Shown in pieces: positions 12,325-22,560 of a DNA stretch of 64,000 bases. Origin of the DNA: Glycine soja (taxonomy: Eukaryota > Streptophyta > Magnoliopsida > Fabales > Fabaceae). The stretch covers positions 45,373,562 to 45,437,561 of the forward strand of contig NC_041010.1 of NCBI RefSeq assembly GCF_004193775.1. Reading direction: 5' to 3'. Positions within the stretch are counted from its first letter, which is position 1. Every line of letters begins with the position of its first letter. The notes beneath the pieces are model-generated. The model worked only from the letters and a program-made list of their open reading frames with translations, was not told where the DNA came from and searched no databases. Position numbers and translations under genes: made by a program.

Positions 12325-13476
12325 TTACAAGCTGATAATTTAATAGAACTACGTGCTTAGTTTTTGGTCTCTATCAGTTTTCCAATTCTTGTGTCTAAGT
12401 TAATTTTTAAAAATGAAAGTAGTTTCTTTTTTGTTTTTTTATTATATATTATTCCACTACGTGCTTTTTTGTTCTTTATTATATAGTTTTCCACTGTAGT
12501 TTCTTAACTATCTATAGTTTCTTTTCTGATTCGTTATTATAAAATAAAAATATTTATGGCTATCTGTTTAAAGGACAATGTTAGATAAGCATTAAAGAAA
12601 AAGGGTACCCCCTTAAATAAAATTGAGCAAGTTTCCTTAGGCTCATACATTTTGGATTTTAGTAATTATCATGGTCCTTCATAAGATGATTGGATTGCTT
12701 AGCGTTTTGAGTGTAAAATTGGTGTCCCCACTTTAATATGCTCAACTCATTGAACAGACCCACAATCCAGCTATCTAGAAAGAAGCAATTAGATTGCACC
12801 ATCATTGCCAACTCCCCATAGTTGGATGCTTGTGGTAAATGGACCTGTTCTCATTGCCGGCTATAACCATTATGAAGTATCAACTTATTTTGTCAGATAC
12901 TTTTTGTCATTTTGCCTTATAGATTACTCCATTCTACAAGCAGGCAATGAAATAGTAGCACAAGGAAGTCTTCCGTGGATTTGGCTATTGGTTTAGTCTT
13001 AGCTATCTAAACTAATTCAAACTTAGTCCATAGAAGCTCAATAGCCTACACTGATTAGAAACTAATACACTCCTTATTCATCATTACATATTTGCAGTCA
13101 TCAATTTTTTGTTAGTTTCTTATACTACACATATTACACCAAGTCGTATAAAAAAACCACTTATAAAGGTACAAACATCTTGATTCTCTTCCATGTTACT
13201 CTATTAGTTCCCTCATGTACTTTTTACCTTTACCCTTGTTTTGGACCAAAATTTTCACCAAACTACAAAGTTCAGATCGACAAATTGATTAGGCCATTAC
13301 AACCTTTGGAGACCTAGCTTGATCATATGCATTAGGGGCCTGATGTTGGCTTGATTAAGAATCACCAAAGCTGTCAAAAGGCCCAGCTAAAGCATAAGAG
13401 ATTCTTATACAGTGTAAACGAATGAACTAAATGCAAAGAAGACAGTGTGAAATGATATTCTTATTCTTATATATAT

Positions 13477-13655
13477 GAGTGCTAGTAACGTTTTTGAACA
13501 TGTTCTTTATTATTAATTAAATCTATTGGAAACTACAAAATCATGAGTAAAATGCATTAAATAAGAAATGAGATTCACATAATTTTGTGATTTTTAATAA
13601 ATCCCAATCAATAAAAAAAAAAGTGTATTCAAATGAGTAGTATTTACTATTAGCC
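13477..13655. repeat. MITE-like foldback, copy 1
   Basis: It resembles the repeat at 50378-50545 in the U-box gene intron. Shared blocks are a GAAAACTACAAAT-like segment, a GAGACTCA..AAATAAGAA-like segment and ATTTTGTGATTTT.AATAAA. Weak inverted symmetry exists between its halves. Boundaries are approximate. Confidence 0.45.
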
Positions 13656-16600
13656 TTTCTCTTCCTATAATCTATTTGTAACATGTTGGAATTGAATGGT
13701 CGGGGGTGAGACAATGTGCTTAAACTACCCCACCTTTTATGCTTACCACGTGATGCTTCCAGTATAGATAAGGATAAGCTCCTCTGGTATTGACTTTTTT
13801 CTTTTTATAGAAAAAGACCTCTTTTACTTTGATAACCTTTTATGCAATACTGTTTGTTTTGATGTTGGCTCAGTACACTCAAATGAGAAACTGTAATAGG
13901 GAACTGTGGAGCAAACAATTTTTAATCACCAGCACACGAATAACAAACACACTCATATATCTGAAAATGCTATGTTAATTGTTTGTTGATTACCGATTAA
14001 TGAACTAATAACATATATTTTTTGTTATAAAAACAAAATGTTATACATTAATTAGTCAACAATGGATATACGTTGTTAATCTTGCTCATCCTCTTGACCT
14101 GAAAGTCATGTGTAAGATACTGTGTTATATTTACATGTGACATTTCCCAATCTCATTCGTCCTGTATATTCGTTGTTCTGTTCTGATTTTTCTTGCTTTG
14201 CTTATCATTTACATAACCTTTCGAGCATCAAAAGGGCAACCTAAATTTCCTAATAAATATTGGTAGCATGGTTCAGATAGAAGCACCATTATTTGGTGAA
14301 TACTCTTTGGGGCAGAGTGGAATAGACATTTGAAACTTATTGGTTATTCCTCAAAAAAAATAAAAAATGCTAACCCTTGTTTGAAGTGCTACAATTTGCT
14401 GACAAATTCATTCATTGTAAGGTTGAAGGAGCGTGCACTCATGTCATGTGATGTTTTAATGGATCGTTAATGAATTGCCTTTTCTGCTAGGTCATGTACA
14501 ATTAACATTTTGCCATATTGTCTTGAAAATGTCTTCCTATTAGAAGTGGGAGGAGATTCTTTTACTAAAATGCTCTAAACAAATATCCAAAAGAAAAAGG
14601 AAAATGTTTTTTTTAACTATTTTTCAAAATGTATTTTAGTTGAATCACGTGGTAATAATAGATGTAATAATTTTAAATATTTTTACAACATCTTAGAAAT
14701 CTTTTAATTTATTAAACAAGGAAAAAATTAAATGCATTTTAGGATACTATTTTTTAAAAAAATTTATTTTTATTGTAAACGTTTTTACTAAATGGAATGG
14801 GATAATATGGATAGATTTATATTATAATTTTTAATGATTTTATATTGTCGAGAAATAATGTTTGACGCGAGAGAAGAGAGTATTAGGTGTTTCAGAAGAT
14901 AAAAAAAAAAAAAAGATAGATGAAGAATTCTAACAAGCACGATCGTTGTCATCCTTATCAGATCGTGCATATTCATGATGAAGAAATAATGTGGTGCTTG
15001 TTATTAACAGATCGTGCATATTCATGATGTAATGTTTTGGGCGGGAAAAGTTTTTAAGTCATAGGGCGTTGGAGTATGGTCATGTGAGAGATAACTGAAT
15101 TTGGTAACATTGGCCTCAGATGGCTCATCGAGCCCAAAACAAATATTTTGTTAAAATAAAAAATAAAATACAATTAATTGATTTTTTTTATATAGACCAT
15201 AAGTGTTTTTATTACAACTAATTTTACTTGAGTCGAATATAATTATTATTATAGATTGTAAAACTCATAATTCAAACTCAAAATCATTAATAAAATTAAA
15301 ATAATTTCTAAAATAATTTTGCAGCAATTGATTTTTGTATGAACTGCATGATTTAATTCATTGATTTTAATGACATGTTTTAATTTTAGTCTCATATTTC
15401 ATCATTATATCTTATATTTAAATAAAAGTCATCAAATTCATATCGAAGCTATTAATTTTGTTATAATAAGTAGTATTAATCAGACCTGGCCACACATTAC
15501 ATTATATAGCGCAAGCGCATAATTGACTATACTAAATATGGTTTTTTTCTTTTCAAAGATTGTGTTGAATTGATAAAAAAAAGTTTAAGGAAAATTGAAA
15601 CAAAATATTTATTTAAGAAAAGTAGAACTAGTGAGGGACAATAATTATTACGTTATATGGTTTATATATGCTGGACATGTCTTTAAGTGCTATAGTTCTA
15701 TAAATATTAAACCTTCAAGTTGAATTGTGTATGTGTGTAACATTTTTTTCTAAAATTCTTGGGAGAACATGTTTGCACACGTGGTTAGCTGTTCATCATT
15801 TTCATTTGGCACTAGAGTAGTAGGAATGCCAAAAAATTTCTGCATCTAAACAAAATTTTATAAAGTTTCTTGCGATCAAACATAATTAAAGCGATGCCTT
15901 CAAGAAACTACTATTCCATATACTCATTCATTCATTCATCATATGATCGTAAATAAAAAGAAAATGAGAAGTTAGCATGACGTGTGGTTCTTGTTATGTA
16001 TATTGGTAGAAAGGGATTCATGCCTTTCTTTTGAGCTCTTTTAGTGATGGGGTATTTGATATTTTTATGGGAAAAAAGTTTAGTGTTCCATGCCTAATTC
16101 AGTTCATGCCAGCTATTAACGCTTATCTTTTAAGCTATACCACGTTTCAAAACATGAGTGCTTGTTCCGGCTCAAATGCTCCAAATTAAGGTACTTTTTT
16201 CTACTCATCTTTGCTTAGAGGTGGAGATAAGGAGACATCCTTACTAAGAGGAGCAAAGAATATTTCACACCCTGTTTGGTAAAGGATCATGTATGTTTGT
16301 GGACAAAGATGACTTAGGACCAGAATTGTTGTTTCCGGGAAATGTAGAAAGGGACAATATTTCTCAAAAAGGGAGTGTAACTGTAAAATTGTTATCTTAA
16401 ACGATGAGAATATGTATCATAAGGAATCTTCTTAAAAGAAAGCTAAAGTTATTTGAAAAAAAAAGAGAAGAAAATTAGTTATATACTTATACCTCAAAAG
16501 TAAGTTGATAACTGAAATTGGTGTTCCAATATAAATTAAATCATTTTAAACTATCGAATTGATTGGACAAAATTATATAAAAAAATCAAACCAAAATAAA

Positions 16601-17388
16601 AAATTACATTTTTATTATTGTTTGATCTAATTTTTGTTTGTTTTTATTGTAAAAATAGAAATCAAAGGCTCGAATCCCTCCCGTCACACACAGATTAGTC
16701 ACGCGACTCACGCATATAACTAATTTTTATGGCTCGATTTGTTTTCTTGCAGAAAAGGTCACATATTTTACTTACCATATGAATTCTATGTCATGATGTC
16801 TTCTGCATAATCGATGAAATCTATTTTCTGGTTATTTGACTTGGAAATGGAAGTGATGATGTAATTTAGAGGAGACATCTAAGGCTGATGCATCCTACGT
16901 TAATAACCTAACAATCAAAAGTGTTCTGTGGAGTGGGCCCCACTCTCTGACGTTTCTTCAACGGCCATTTCATTGGGCTTAGCACATTGGTTTGGAAAAT
17001 TAATTTTCATTTTTATTTATAGTTGTAATAAATTTATTTATTTATTTTATAATTTTATACAAACTAATAATAAAAATAAACTTTATTGTCTAATTTTATT
17101 ATTTTACACAACGTTTGAAAATGACCAAAAAAATAATAAAGATACCATATTTATAGTTAAAATAAAACTATATTATATATGGATTGAAAATTACAACTTT
17201 TTTTTTTACATTTTTTAATAAATAAAATATTTCTTCCTTAATTTTCAGAATGGAACTGCCAATCTATACGAACCGTTCGATTAAAATTAGGAAGCGAAAC
17301 GTGAACCGTTCAGTTAGCCGTCCGTTGAGATGAATCATGTTGCAGATAAGCTTGCCAAATTCCAACGCTCCTGCCTACAATTTTTTTA

Positions 17389-17870
17389 GGGTTAATTACA
17401 AATTTGATTTTTTTTAATTTTTTAAATTCATAATTTTGATTTTTAATTTTGATATTTAGTTTTATAAATGTGTAATTTTGATATTTTTGATAAATTATGA
17501 GTATTAGATATTTAAATTAATTATAAATTAAATAAAAATCATTAATTTTTAATAAAAGATTACTAATATTAATGTAACGTTAGTATCGATGGAAACATTA
17601 CATGCCACCGTGAAGTAGAGAAAGTGTTTAGGGAAAAGAATAAGAATATAACATTGTGAAAAATTAGAATAAAAATTTTTTAATTCAATTTTTTTAAATA
17701 ATTAATTTAATAACTCAATTAATCAAAATGATTTGTTTATAATTTATCAGAAAGATTAAAATCAGTTATTTATAAGATTAGAGAAATAAAAAAGATACAA
17801 CTAAAATTTAGAAAGATCAATATCATAAATTTAAGAAATTAAAAAGATTAAAATTATAATTTTTTTTTTA
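17389..17870. repeat. Large AT-rich foldback element (~480 bp)
   Basis: The left part (about 17389-17510) repeats TTTTAATTTTTTAAATTCATAA / TTTTGATATTT units. The right part (about 17745-17870) carries their inverted complements, such as AAATTTAAGAAATTAAAAAG. The whole can fold on itself. No transposase is present. It resembles non-autonomous foldback elements common in legume intergenic DNA. Confidence 0.5.
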
Positions 17871-18299
17871 ATACTACTATTACTTTTTTTTCTTCAGAAA
17901 TACCACTACTAAATAAACATTATATAAGCCATGCGGGTCTAAATTAAAGAATATCACTAAATTATAAAATATTATAATATAAAAATAAATTTTATTTTAA
18001 TTTATAGAGTGAATTTAAAATCATTATTTTTAAGTATAAACAATTAAATTTTAAGGAAAGAAACATAGTATAAATATTAGAGAGTGCAGTACTACGATAA
18101 GACTGAAAATATTTTGGGAAAAAGAAATTCTGACAACGTGTTATTAGGTCAACAAAAAAATGATTAACGAAATAAATACGATGGGCAAGGGACCAACAAG
18201 ATGACACCACGTTTCTCAGTTCACAGAATCTGATGCCAAACTTGGTAGCTTTATCATTATCACCTCCTTCACTAGCTATCACCAACATTCATTTAATTC

Positions 18300-19708
18300 A
18301 CATTTCACACACTCAAATCCTATCTCGTATCAAAGGAACAAAACAACCACCCAACAAACCCTAATTCAACTTTTCCGATCTGATCACTTCGAGGTGCTTT
18401 CTTTCACTCTTTGATCATCTCGCTTTCCCCTTTTCCTCAACCAAAGTTTTCGATCTTTCATTTATTTATTTATTCTCTGAAAATCTATCGAAATAGAATT
18501 GCCTACCCCCAATTTTTGTCCTTTAGTGGAAAATCTGAGAATTGCTCAAGTTTTTCGCTTTGATTGATTTTCCAGCTACTCGATCTATTGTAGTTGGTGA
18601 GGTTCAGACGATTTATGTATATTTGTTTTATTTTGTTTTGTTGGATTTTTTTTTTAAAAAAAGATTGTTTTCCCTTTGAAAAGTATTTATATGACTATTA
18701 GGTGTGGTGAGGGAGTGATAGGTAGATATTGTTTAGAATTTTTACCTTTCCTGAGCTGGGAAGGGGGGAGGGAGGATTTTTAATTATATGCAAAAATTGT
18801 AGGAAAGTAGAAGGAGGAAGAATTTTGATTGGTCTTAGCCTCTTAGGTTTTGGTGATTGCCCTATTTTGTGTTTTTGTTTTTTTAATTTGCTTTTGTAGG
18901 GAAGTTTAACTAGTTGGCCATTAATTTCTGATTCCCTTATGTTTTTCTGAGAGAATAAAAAAAAGGAAATTAAAGTGAAATATTTTTATCTTGGAATTTT
19001 TCAAATTTTTTTGGTACTTCTGACTTTGTATTAGCTCATTATCATTACATAAAAAAAAGCTTATTATCATTAAGTTATTTAGGATTAGTTGATCAGAACT
19101 TATCTCATACCTTGTTACTGCTTGAATTTGAAAACCAACTAAATGCTTATCATGCTAATGGAATTATTAGATGGGAAGGAGGGGGGGTGGGGTTTGTGTT
19201 TGGAGTGGCTAATGGAGGGTAGTTATTTGATATTGACCTTGCAAGTATTATCAGAATTTTGTGTATGCCTTTTTCCATTTTCCATTTTAATAACATTGCT
19301 TTGGAACATACTACTATTTGGGCTCAACCCAATGGATGTAGTTTAGTTGGCAACACACGCTAAGTTTGTGGGAAAAAACCTGGGTTTGATCCGTGCAGAA
19401 TACACTCTTGGGGAGGGGCAAAGAACTTTAAGTGTGACTAAATCTTGACTAAGGATTAGTCTCATAGCTGGTCCAAAGGATCGAAGCTTGAGGGGATACC
19501 TTGGAGTACCACTGGGGAGCCTAAGGCCCTAATTATGGTGGTACCAAATAAACAAAAATACTATTTTGGCTCTGTAATTATGAACTTAGTGCATAAATAA
19601 CATGTAGTGAACTGCTTCTTGTGTGACTGATAATTGATTTTGTATGGTTTTTATTCAACAACACTGTCTCTTACTTTCTAATCCTGCATGTTTCAGTAAA
19701 AATTCCAA
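18300..19708 (+). promoter_or_regulatory. Predicted 5' UTR exon and leader intron of the BPS1-like gene
   Basis: A CA/CT-rich stretch at about 18300-18393 (CCACCCAACAAACCCTAATT) looks like a 5' UTR and ends in AG|GTGCTT at 18393/18394, a possible donor. The next good acceptor is TTTCAG at 19691-19696, twelve bases before the ATG. The predicted intron (about 1.3 kb) would hold the SINE at 19326-19558. This is a model from splice-like sequence only; transcript data could change it. Confidence 0.5.
19326..19558 (+). mobile_element. tRNA-derived SINE in the BPS1 leader region
   Basis: A 14-base direct repeat with one difference flanks it: 19312-19325 (TACTATTTGGGCTC) and 19559-19572 (TACTATTTTGGCTC). 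The 5' part has an A-box-like TAGTTTAGTTGG and a B-box-like GGGTTTGATCC at tRNA-like spacing, followed by a non-tRNA body and an A-rich end (AAATAAACAAAAA). These are the usual SINE traits. I cannot name the family; it differs from the Au-type copies. Confidence 0.75.
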
Positions 19709-20767
19709 ATGAGTCGGGCACAGGATGCAAACCGATCATTCTTCCCTTTTGGAAATCCTTTTAGGATGATATCACCTAAAAGCCCTAAAATTTCTTCACA
19801 GCTGTTGTTAATTCTACATGCTTTTGAAGCAACTTTGGAAGAGAGGCTGAAAAAGCTTATTCCCAAGAGCAAGGATGAGATCCTCAGCTTGTCTTGGATG
19901 ACTTTGGCTATGCAGTCACTTTGTGAGAGCCATAATGACATTAAAACCATCATAACAGAGCTTGAGCTTCCTGTACATGATTGGGATGAGAAATGGATAG
20001 ACGTGTACTTGGACATTAGTGTGAAGTTGCTAGATATATGCATTGCATTTAGCTCTGAATTATCACGCCTGAACCAGGGTCATCTTTTACTTCAGTGTGC
20101 ATTGCACAATTTAGGTTCTTCCTCTTCAGAGCAGTATGTTCGGGCATGTTCTTCACTTGATGGTTGGAAACAGCATATTGGTTCTGGAAACCCTAGGATT
20201 GAGAAATGTGGCAGCATTTTGGATGATCTTCTGCGGTCACTTGATCTTCCAAAGGTTAAAAAGTCCGCTAAAGGAAAGGTTTTGATGCAAGCTATGTATG
20301 GAGTAAAGGTGCAGACAGTATTTGTATGCAGTGTGTTTGCTGCGGCTTTTTCGGGCTCTACAAAGAATATGTCAGATTTGAATGTGGCTGATGTATATTC
20401 TTGGGCTCCAACCTTTAAAAGTTTGCAAGATCTTGTAAATGAGGAAATTAGAGTAAGATTTTCAAGTGGGAGATTTACTATATTGAATGAGTTGGAAGTA
20501 GTTGATTCCTCTGTGAAGGAATTATATCCTATTATCCAGGGCATTGCAGATACCATTGAGACAGAATCACTTGCGAAGATTGTTGGGGAATTAAGCAGAG
20601 CATCAGAGAAGCTTTCACAAGGACTAGATCTTCTTACAAAGGAAGTCGATAGCTTTTTCCAAGTGGTCTTGACCGGTCGTGATACCTTGCTATCTAGTCT
20701 GAGGTCAGGTGCAACTTTCATTGACAGCATTCAGGTGGGTAACAGAGATGCACAAATAGTCAATTGA
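19709..20767 (+). CDS. BPS1: BYPASS1 (BPS1)-like protein, DUF793 family
   Basis: A single-exon gene of 352 residues. The start MSRAQDANRSFFPFGNPFRM is the typical opening of the family (FFPFGNPF). Conserved segments include LSWM..AMQSLCESHNDIKT, ELELPVHDWDEKWIDVYLDI, SVKLLDICIAFSSELSRLNQ, NLPKV-type LDLPKVKKSAKGKVLMQAMY, and a C-terminal VDSFFQVVLTGRDTLL. In Arabidopsis, loss of BPS1 causes roots to send a graft-mobile, growth-arresting signal that depends on carotenoid biosynthesis; the biochemical activity is not known. A hydrophobic VFVCSVFAAAF stretch lies at about 205-215. The ATG is chosen for family alignment and because it sits 12 bases after a good acceptor. A possible donor, CAG|GTGGGT near 20732, could extend the gene into another exon, but the present C-terminus looks like family members. 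At1g01550 is BPS1, next to the kinase and a MAPK, as here. Confidence 0.9.
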   Translation: MSRAQDANRSFFPFGNPFRMISPKSPKISSQLLLILHAFEATLEERLKKLIPKSKDEILSLSWMTLAMQSLCESHNDIKTIITELELPVHDWDEKWIDVYLDISVKLLDICIAFSSELSRLNQGHLLLQCALHNLGSSSSEQYVRACSSLDGWKQHIGSGNPRIEKCGSILDDLLRSLDLPKVKKSAKGKVLMQAMYGVKVQTVFVCSVFAAAFSGSTKNMSDLNVADVYSWAPTFKSLQDLVNEEIRVRFSSGRFTILNELEVVDSSVKELYPIIQGIADTIETESLAKIVGELSRASEKLSQGLDLLTKEVDSFFQVVLTGRDTLLSSLRSGATFIDSIQVGNRDAQIVN

Positions 20768-21352
20768 ATGTGTTGCAGCCTAACTGTGGTAGATACTGAT
20801 GGATCTAGGTATTGGGTTTCATGTTTTATGGTTGATGGTTTTCAATCATGTTTGGCTTATTGTATTCAAGTTAGAATGAGTAATAGGTTATATGATTATA
20901 TTATTATGGTTCTGAAATGTATATTTCTGATGTTCTGTTTCTGTGTAATGTTATATGATAAAATATATATAAGAAAGTTGCTTGTGCTCACAGAAGTTTG
21001 TAATTTGCAACCCTGTCATTCTTTCTATTCATTATGTCCTGAAATCTCTGCACCTTTTCCATTTTTGTGATTGAATCATGAAACATAAAATGTGGTTGCG
21101 GTTATTCTTTTGGAGGGGTGGGGAAGGGGTGTGAAATTTCTGCCATTGGTTGTTGATTCTTAACTTGTCTTTTCGTCTGGATTGGGAAGGATTTTTGCCC
21201 TGAAACTTGATTAACAGATTATATAAGGGCAATTGACAGCTTTATTTTTTATTCCATGGAGTATAATCTGTAGCATTTTAGTATACTATCAAATACATAT
21301 GAAGAAGTATTCATCTATGATGCTTTGTCTCTCTGTTCTTGAGCACAGATTT

Positions 21353-21486
21353 ACCAGTTGGTGGAGCTACATCTAAATTGTTGTCTCATTCTATTTCCTG
21401 TTTTCTGAAGTATATACAAGAAAAAGTGAGAACAGAAAGCAATAAAGTAGGTTTTTTATTGACAGTTGGTGAGCTACATCTAAATT
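21353..21486. repeat. Direct repeat of ~24 bp, about 107 bp apart
   Basis: CAGTTGGTGGAGCTACATCT at about 21355 recurs as CAGTTGGTGAGCTACATCTA at about 21462, each followed by AATTG. It may be an old tandem duplication boundary or a target-site duplication around a ~107-base insert. There is no further evidence. Confidence 0.5.
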
Positions 21487-21840
21487 GCATGGTATTGTTT
21501 TTGACAAGTTTTTTTATTTATTTTTTAATATCTTTTTCTGGGTTTTATTTGTACTTGAATTTGAATCTTTTCACTTAGATTAGTAGTTTTAGATGGGGGA
21601 ACTCATGTTCAATAATGTACGTGACTTGCTCAAGTATCAAATCTGTTGCAAAGAATAAATTGTGAGAAAATAAAAATACCTTATGATTTTTACACACATT
21701 GTTCACATTTATTTGCTTCTGCCTCTGCAACCTTGTTTACTCGTTTTTGCTTTTTATTTTTGTATGGAACTTTGCAAGTTTACTACTTGCATTCTCTGGG
21801 GAGTAGCATACCATGTTCCTAAAAGCTAAAAGAAGGTTTG

Positions 21841-22000
21841 TAATTTGTCCCATAAATTTTGAAAGATAAAATTACTTTGTACCCGAAAAACTAGAAGTCA
21901 ATCAATTTAGTCTTTTATTTTACTTCAATTAAAGGATTAAATTGACTGACGCTTTTATTTTCAGGGGATGAAAATTTAAAGTGATTTTAAAATTTTTATA
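21841..22000. repeat. Foldback element, ~160 bp
   Basis: Inverted arms: GTCAATCAATTTAGTCTTTT (about 21898-21917) pairs with AAAGGATTAAATTGACTGAC (about 21931-21950). Outer sequence also pairs weakly (ATAAATTTTGAAAGATAAAATTAC-like with GTGATTTTAAAATTTTTAT). The ..AATTTAGTC..TTT wording is typical of legume foldback repeats. Confidence 0.6.
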
Positions 22001-22185
22001 AACTGATGTGACTCATCTCATATCTGTCATATAACGCACCAAAATATAGTTTTACTCATTTTGTGGGAGATGGTTTCTAGTGGGCTTTCCTTCCATTATT
22101 CCTCAGGTGTTGTTACGTGTACCATGCAAATTATTAGTACATCCAGCATAATTTGTGTAATTCCTATTTTGCTCTTCATATAGGT

Positions 22186-22560
22186 TGGGCAATTCGTAAA
22201 TTGGGCTTACGGATTGGCTAATTCGTACCAGGTTATGGATTGTTCAAATCTGTAAGTGACTCAAACTATTTTTTTTTTTTGAAAATTCATATATGTAAAC
22301 AAATTAATTATTAGATTAAAATTAAATGTTACAAAATATATTATTTAAATTTACATGCGGATTAAATATACATTAGAAATTTTAGTGTTATATATAATAA
22401 TATTAATTATTTTATAACATAATTGATCTACTAGTTCAGATTGTTAGAGCATCATATTAATAAAGCCACCAAAGTCACATGTTCGATTCCTATGTGTGGA
22501 TTTGGGCCGCTTATGGATTGATCAATTCATATCAACTATACGGAAGGGTAATATTGGAAT
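22186..22560. mobile_element. Possible decayed tRNA-derived SINE / short repeat element
   Basis: At 22432-22490 an A-box-like TAGTTCAGATTGTTAGAGCA and a B-box-like TGTTCGATTCC are spaced as in a tRNA. The sequence TGGGC.TTACGGATTGGCTAATTC near 22203 is echoed as TGGGCCGCTTATGGATTGATC near 22503, so related sequence flanks the tRNA-like part. Edges and orientation (probably +) are uncertain. Confidence 0.4.

Larger units (their letters stand above)
12325..18299. other. Intergenic region with foldback elements
   Basis: Bases 12325 to about 12560 are the T-rich 3' flank of the kinase gene. The rest is AT-rich, with two foldback-type repeats (13477-13655 and 17389-17870) and no ORF with recognisable domains. 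Several pieces of 60-100 codons near 12805, 14788, 16928 and 17992 show no conserved motif and are judged random. Confidence 0.55.

Noticed and set aside
16674..16700. B-box-like GGCTCGAATCCCTCC, suggesting a tRNA or SINE
   Set aside because: No A-box at the right distance and no tRNA fold could be drawn; no target duplication.
20733..20767. Possible donor CAG|GTGGGT that would give the BPS1-like protein another C-terminal exon
   Set aside because: The existing C-terminus resembles family members and no convincing acceptor exon was seen downstream.
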